A stretch of 64,000 nucleotides of DNA. Origin: Streptomyces eurythermus. GTDB taxonomy: Bacteria > Actinomycetota > Actinomycetes > Streptomycetales > Streptomycetaceae. Location of the stretch: positions 124,001 to 188,000 of the forward strand of contig NZ_BMSK01000008.1 of assembly GCF_014649115.1 (NCBI RefSeq), given 5' to 3'. Shown piece after piece: positions 61,421 to 64,000 of this stretch (position 1 is the stretch's first letter; each line of letters starts with the position of its first letter). A program made the position numbers and the translations under genes. Under the pieces are notes generated by a model. That model was not told the DNA's origin, ran no database searches, and worked only from the letters and a program-made list of their open reading frames with translations.

Positions 61421-61722
61421 GGCGTGCCTCCAGCGGGTAGTGGTGCTCCTGGTCGCCGGGTGCCCCGAACGCGGCGGAAATCGCACCCTGCGTAGTAAAA
61501 ACTTCGCATAACGGGACGATCGATACCGAGTTGGCGGCCAGTAAGCGGATCAAGACCGTACGTGTTTCAAAAGTTCGGTCCGGAATGTTGCTTTCTTGTT
61601 GCAGTGGCCTCACATTACCTATCGGTAGAACTCCTCGGTAATCGTTCTCGGCAATCCCTCCCGGCGCGCCCGTGGCACCGGCATGCCCGTGCGCCCCGGC
61701 CCTCTCCGGAAGAGAGCGTGTC
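61421..61722. promoter_or_regulatory. Divergent promoter region of membrane peptide and lipase
   Basis: 302 bp, the most AT-rich gap in the window (for example GTAGTAAAAACTTCGCATAA near 61491). ATTACC (61614-61619) and GGTAAT (61637-61642) form an inverted repeat 80 bp before the lipase start. No gene is seen in the gap. Confidence 0.5.
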
Positions 61723-62595
61723 ATGCCCCTGCCAATTCTGCGTCGTGTCCTCACCGCGGCGTCCGCGGCCCTCGGCACCCTGGCCCTCGGCCTCGGCGCG
61801 GCCCCGGCCCAGGCCGCCACGTCCCTGGACTACGCCGCCCTCGGCGACAGCTACAGCGCCGCGTCCGGTGTGCTGCCCGTCGACCTCGGCAGCCCGCTGT
61901 GTCTGCGGTCCACCGCCAACTACCCCCACGTCATCGCCGATCGCACCGGCGCCCGGCTGACGGACGTCACCTGCGGCGCCGCCCAGACCAAGCACTTCAC
62001 CGAGTCCCAGTACCCCGGCGTCGCCCCGCAGACCGACGCGGTCACCGCCGACACCGACCTGGTGACGCTGACCATCGGCGGCAACGACAACGGCACCTTC
62101 ATCAACGCCGTGCTCGCCTGCGGCACCGCCGGTATCCTCAGCGGCGGCCAGGGCAGCCCGTGCGAGGACAAGTACGGCACGACCTTCGACGACCAGATCG
62201 ACGCCGGCACCTACCCGGCGCTGAAGGCCGCGCTCGGCGCCGTCCGAGCCAAGGCGCCGCACGCCCGGGTGGCCGTGCTCGGCTACCCGTGGATCACGCC
62301 CGCCAAGGCCGACCCGTCCTGCTTCGTCAAGCTGCCCCTCGCCGCGGGCGACGTGCCCTACCTGCACTCCCTCCAGGCCCACCTCAACGCCGTGGTGCGG
62401 CGCGCCGCCGAGGAGACCGGGGCCGTGTACGTGGACTTCGCCGAGGCATCCGCCGGGCACGACGCCTGCCGGCCGGCCGGCACCCGGTGGATCGAACCGC
62501 TGCTGTTCGGACGGAGCGTCGTCCCCGTCCACCCCAACGCCCTGGGCGAGCGGCGCATGGCCGAGCGCACCCTGAGCGTCCTCGGCCTCGGCTGA
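61723..62595 (+). CDS. Secreted SGNH-family lipase/esterase
   Basis: 290 residues from ATG 61723. The signal peptide is about 30 residues, ending PAQAAT. SGNH blocks: LDYAALGDSYSAASGV (catalytic Ser), TIGGNDNGTF (Gly and Asn oxyanion residues) and VVPVHPNALGERRMA (catalytic His). Six Cys residues fit the three disulfides of the S. rimosus/S. coelicolor lipase type. It hydrolyses acyl esters outside the cell. Confidence 0.93.
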   Translation: MPLPILRRVLTAASAALGTLALGLGAAPAQAATSLDYAALGDSYSAASGVLPVDLGSPLCLRSTANYPHVIADRTGARLTDVTCGAAQTKHFTESQYPGVAPQTDAVTADTDLVTLTIGGNDNGTFINAVLACGTAGILSGGQGSPCEDKYGTTFDDQIDAGTYPALKAALGAVRAKAPHARVAVLGYPWITPAKADPSCFVKLPLAAGDVPYLHSLQAHLNAVVRRAAEETGAVYVDFAEASAGHDACRPAGTRWIEPLLFGRSVVPVHPNALGERRMAERTLSVLGLG

Positions 62596-62610
62596 CCCGG
62601 CGCCGCCCGG

Positions 62611-62630
62611 CGGCCCCCCGTCCGGGGCCG
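62611..62630. terminator. Terminator between lipase and MpaB-like gene
   Basis: CGGCCCC (62611-62617) and GGGGCCG (62624-62630) form a 7-bp stem in the 39-bp convergent gap. Confidence 0.55.
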
Positions 62631-62634
62631 TGGG

Positions 62635-64000
62635 TCAGGCGTCCGCGAGCAGCGGGTCGTACGGGGTCGAGCGGGCCCGGCCCGACATGAAGGACAGGAA
62701 GTCCCGGACGAACGCGCCGCGCGGATAAGCGTCGTCGGTGCCGGTCAGGTCGCGGTGGAAGCCCCGGCGGAACAGCGCCCGGTACTCGGCCGCGTCGATG
62801 CGCTGGTCGCCGTTGGCGTCGGTGACGTCGAAGAGGACCTCGGCGACCCGGATCAGGGCGGGACCGGCGAGCGACGGCACCGCCTCGGTGTACTCCCGAC
62901 AGCTGACCCGGCCGTCGCCGTCGGTGTCCAGAGCCGTCTGCAGCTCCCGCCACCAGTCGGCGAAGGCGTCGTACAGCCGGGTCTCCGCCGGCTCGTCCAG
63001 GTCGAGGCGGCCGGCGAGTTCCCGGGCCATCGCGGCGAGGTCCGGCCAGTCCACATAGCCGTCCCCGGTCTGGTCCAGCACCGTGGCGAAGAACTCCTCC
63101 GCGCCGCGCCGAAGACCGGTGTCACCGTGCTCCGGCTCCGGCGGCAGCGGTGTGATCAGCCGGACCAGGGCCCCGGCCCGCCGCATCCGGTCCCGCAGCG
63201 CGCGCAGGCTCCGGGCCCGGGGGTCGTCGCTGTCGGGGGAGAGGGCGAGCAGGTCCAGCACCGTCTCGGTGCGCAGCCAGCCCTCCGGGAGGAACCGGGC
63301 GAGACCGGCGCCCAGATAGGCGCTCTGCATCAGCGTCCGGGCGCCGGGCAGTTCGGGCAGCCCCGCCCGGTGGCGGAACGGCTCCGGGAGGGACGCCACC
63401 GTGACCGCGCCGATGACCGGTCCGACGAGCGCCCGGCCGGCCGCCCACAGCGTGGGCAGGCCGTGCAGCAGCGGCGGCGCGGGCAGATGGTCGAAGAGCC
63501 GGTAGAGGATGATGCGCATCGCCTCCGTGTGCTCCAGCTCCTCCGCCACCACCCGCTCGTAGTACGGCCAGAACTCGTGGACCGTGGGCGGCAGATGCCG
63601 GGCGTCACCGTCCAACGCGGCCAGGTAGCCCCGGAATTCGCCGTACAGCTCCTCGATGGCGTCCTGCTCCAGCGGCTGCCCGCCGAACCGGCACATCGCG
63701 ACGCTGCTCTCGAAGAGGGTGGCCACCACCCAGGCGCGCACCGCCGGGTCCATCGCGTCGTAGGGCCGGTCCCGGGCGTCGGTGCCGCTGATCCGGCTGT
63801 GCAGCCGGTTGAGCCGCGCCGCCTCCTTGCGCCGTGCCTCCTCGTCGGCGCCGGACATGCGCTGGAGGCTCGTGACGGTGTTGCGCAGCCGCCGCCACGG
63901 GTGGGTCACGAACGTCGAGTTGTCGGCGAGGGCCGCACCGATCTGCGGGTGCGCCGCCTCCAGTACGGTCGCCCGGATGATGGCCAGGGCCCAGCGCGGG
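62635..64000 (-). CDS. MpaB-like oxygenase (DUF2236) with C-terminal EF-hands (partial at right edge)
   Basis: About 455 residues visible. The frame stays open to base 64000, and the upstream part reads RWALAIIRATVLEAAHPQIG, the conserved start region of DUF2236 (MpaB/latex-clearing protein family), so the GTG at 63909 is internal and the true start lies outside. The oxygenase-like domain continues to about 63150. The C-terminal part has three calcium loops: DQTGDGYVDWPD, DTDGDGRVSCRE and DANGDQRIDAAE, each with acidic or Asn/Ser/Thr ligands at positions 1, 3, 5, 9 and 12. The substrate is unknown; calcium control of the oxygenase domain is inference. Confidence 0.85.
   Translation of the reverse strand, partial: PRWALAIIRATVLEAAHPQIGAALADNSTFVTHPWRRLRNTVTSLQRMSGADEEARRKEAARLNRLHSRISGTDARDRPYDAMDPAVRAWVVATLFESSVAMCRFGGQPLEQDAIEELYGEFRGYLAALDGDARHLPPTVHEFWPYYERVVAEELEHTEAMRIILYRLFDHLPAPPLLHGLPTLWAAGRALVGPVIGAVTVASLPEPFRHRAGLPELPGARTLMQSAYLGAGLARFLPEGWLRTETVLDLLALSPDSDDPRARSLRALRDRMRRAGALVRLITPLPPEPEHGDTGLRRGAEEFFATVLDQTGDGYVDWPDLAAMARELAGRLDLDEPAETRLYDAFADWWRELQTALDTDGDGRVSCREYTEAVPSLAGPALIRVAEVLFDVTDANGDQRIDAAEYRALFRRGFHRDLTGTDDAYPRGAFVRDFLSFMSGRARSTPYDPLLADA

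Noticed and set aside
63907..63909. GTG 63909 as the start of the MpaB-like gene
   Set aside because: The frame remains open to the window edge and the upstream residues match the conserved LEAAHP region of the family, so the codon is internal.

Overview
The window is high-GC chromosomal DNA with actinomycete codon use. It carries a chaplin, two adjacent STAS/anti-sigma/PP2C genes of a stressosome, Ku, FurA-KatG, and many secreted carbohydrate-active enzymes with Sec or Tat signals. All of this points to Streptomyces. No rRNA, tRNA, transposase, phage gene or CRISPR was seen. From memory, pyc and furA-katG lie near each other in the S. coelicolor left arm as well, so an arm location is plausible (inference).

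Layout. 1-6981: a truncated sensor kinase, a rhomboid-like membrane protein, pyruvate carboxylase, a long GC-rich repeat array, and a secreted SMP-30-type propeller. 7149-18453: secreted proteins including a GH31 enzyme, a ricin-domain protein and a double CBM32 beta-helix protein, with a Ppx/GppA protein, an orphan L7/L12-like protein and an FAD monooxygenase between them. 18490-24350: an M20 amidohydrolase divergent from a basic amino acid decarboxylase, a large-subunit catalase with an operator-rich leader, and a chaplin. 24399-28813: a five-gene, translationally coupled stressosome operon (rsbR-rsbS-rsbT-kinase/phosphatase fusion-RsbU-like phosphatase). 29273-32935: an acyltransferase, Ku and a coiled-coil protein. 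33255-38685: a redox island, furA-katG followed by hbpS and divergent senS-senR. 38769-41784: a blaB-blaA/blaL beta-lactamase locus. 41986-45625: a pectate lyase and a GH10-GH62 xylanase/arabinofuranosidase. 45814-53946: a VOC protein, a TetR-controlled permease/amidohydrolase pair, a small Cys protein, an SDR and a phosphotransferase. 54012-57126: a sugar ABC importer without its own ATPase. 57298-64000: a polysaccharide deacetylase, an M4 protease with a propeller tail, an SGNH lipase, and an MpaB-like protein with three EF-hands running off the right edge.

The genes fall into functional groups. Plant cell wall and glucan degradation is served by GH31, the beta-helix protein, a pectate lyase, GH10-GH62 and the importer. 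Peroxide and redox defence is served by the catalase, FurA-KatG and HbpS-SenS-SenR. General stress signalling is the stressosome.

The most unusual feature is a recurring pattern of short tandem repeats that straddle the ends of genes: a 15-bp unit over the blaL RBS and start codon, an 18-bp unit over the senR stop codon, and a 46-bp unit over the ku stop codon. There is also a 46/67/91-bp array downstream of pyc. In senR and ku the extra copies look like decayed duplicates of the last codons and the stop.
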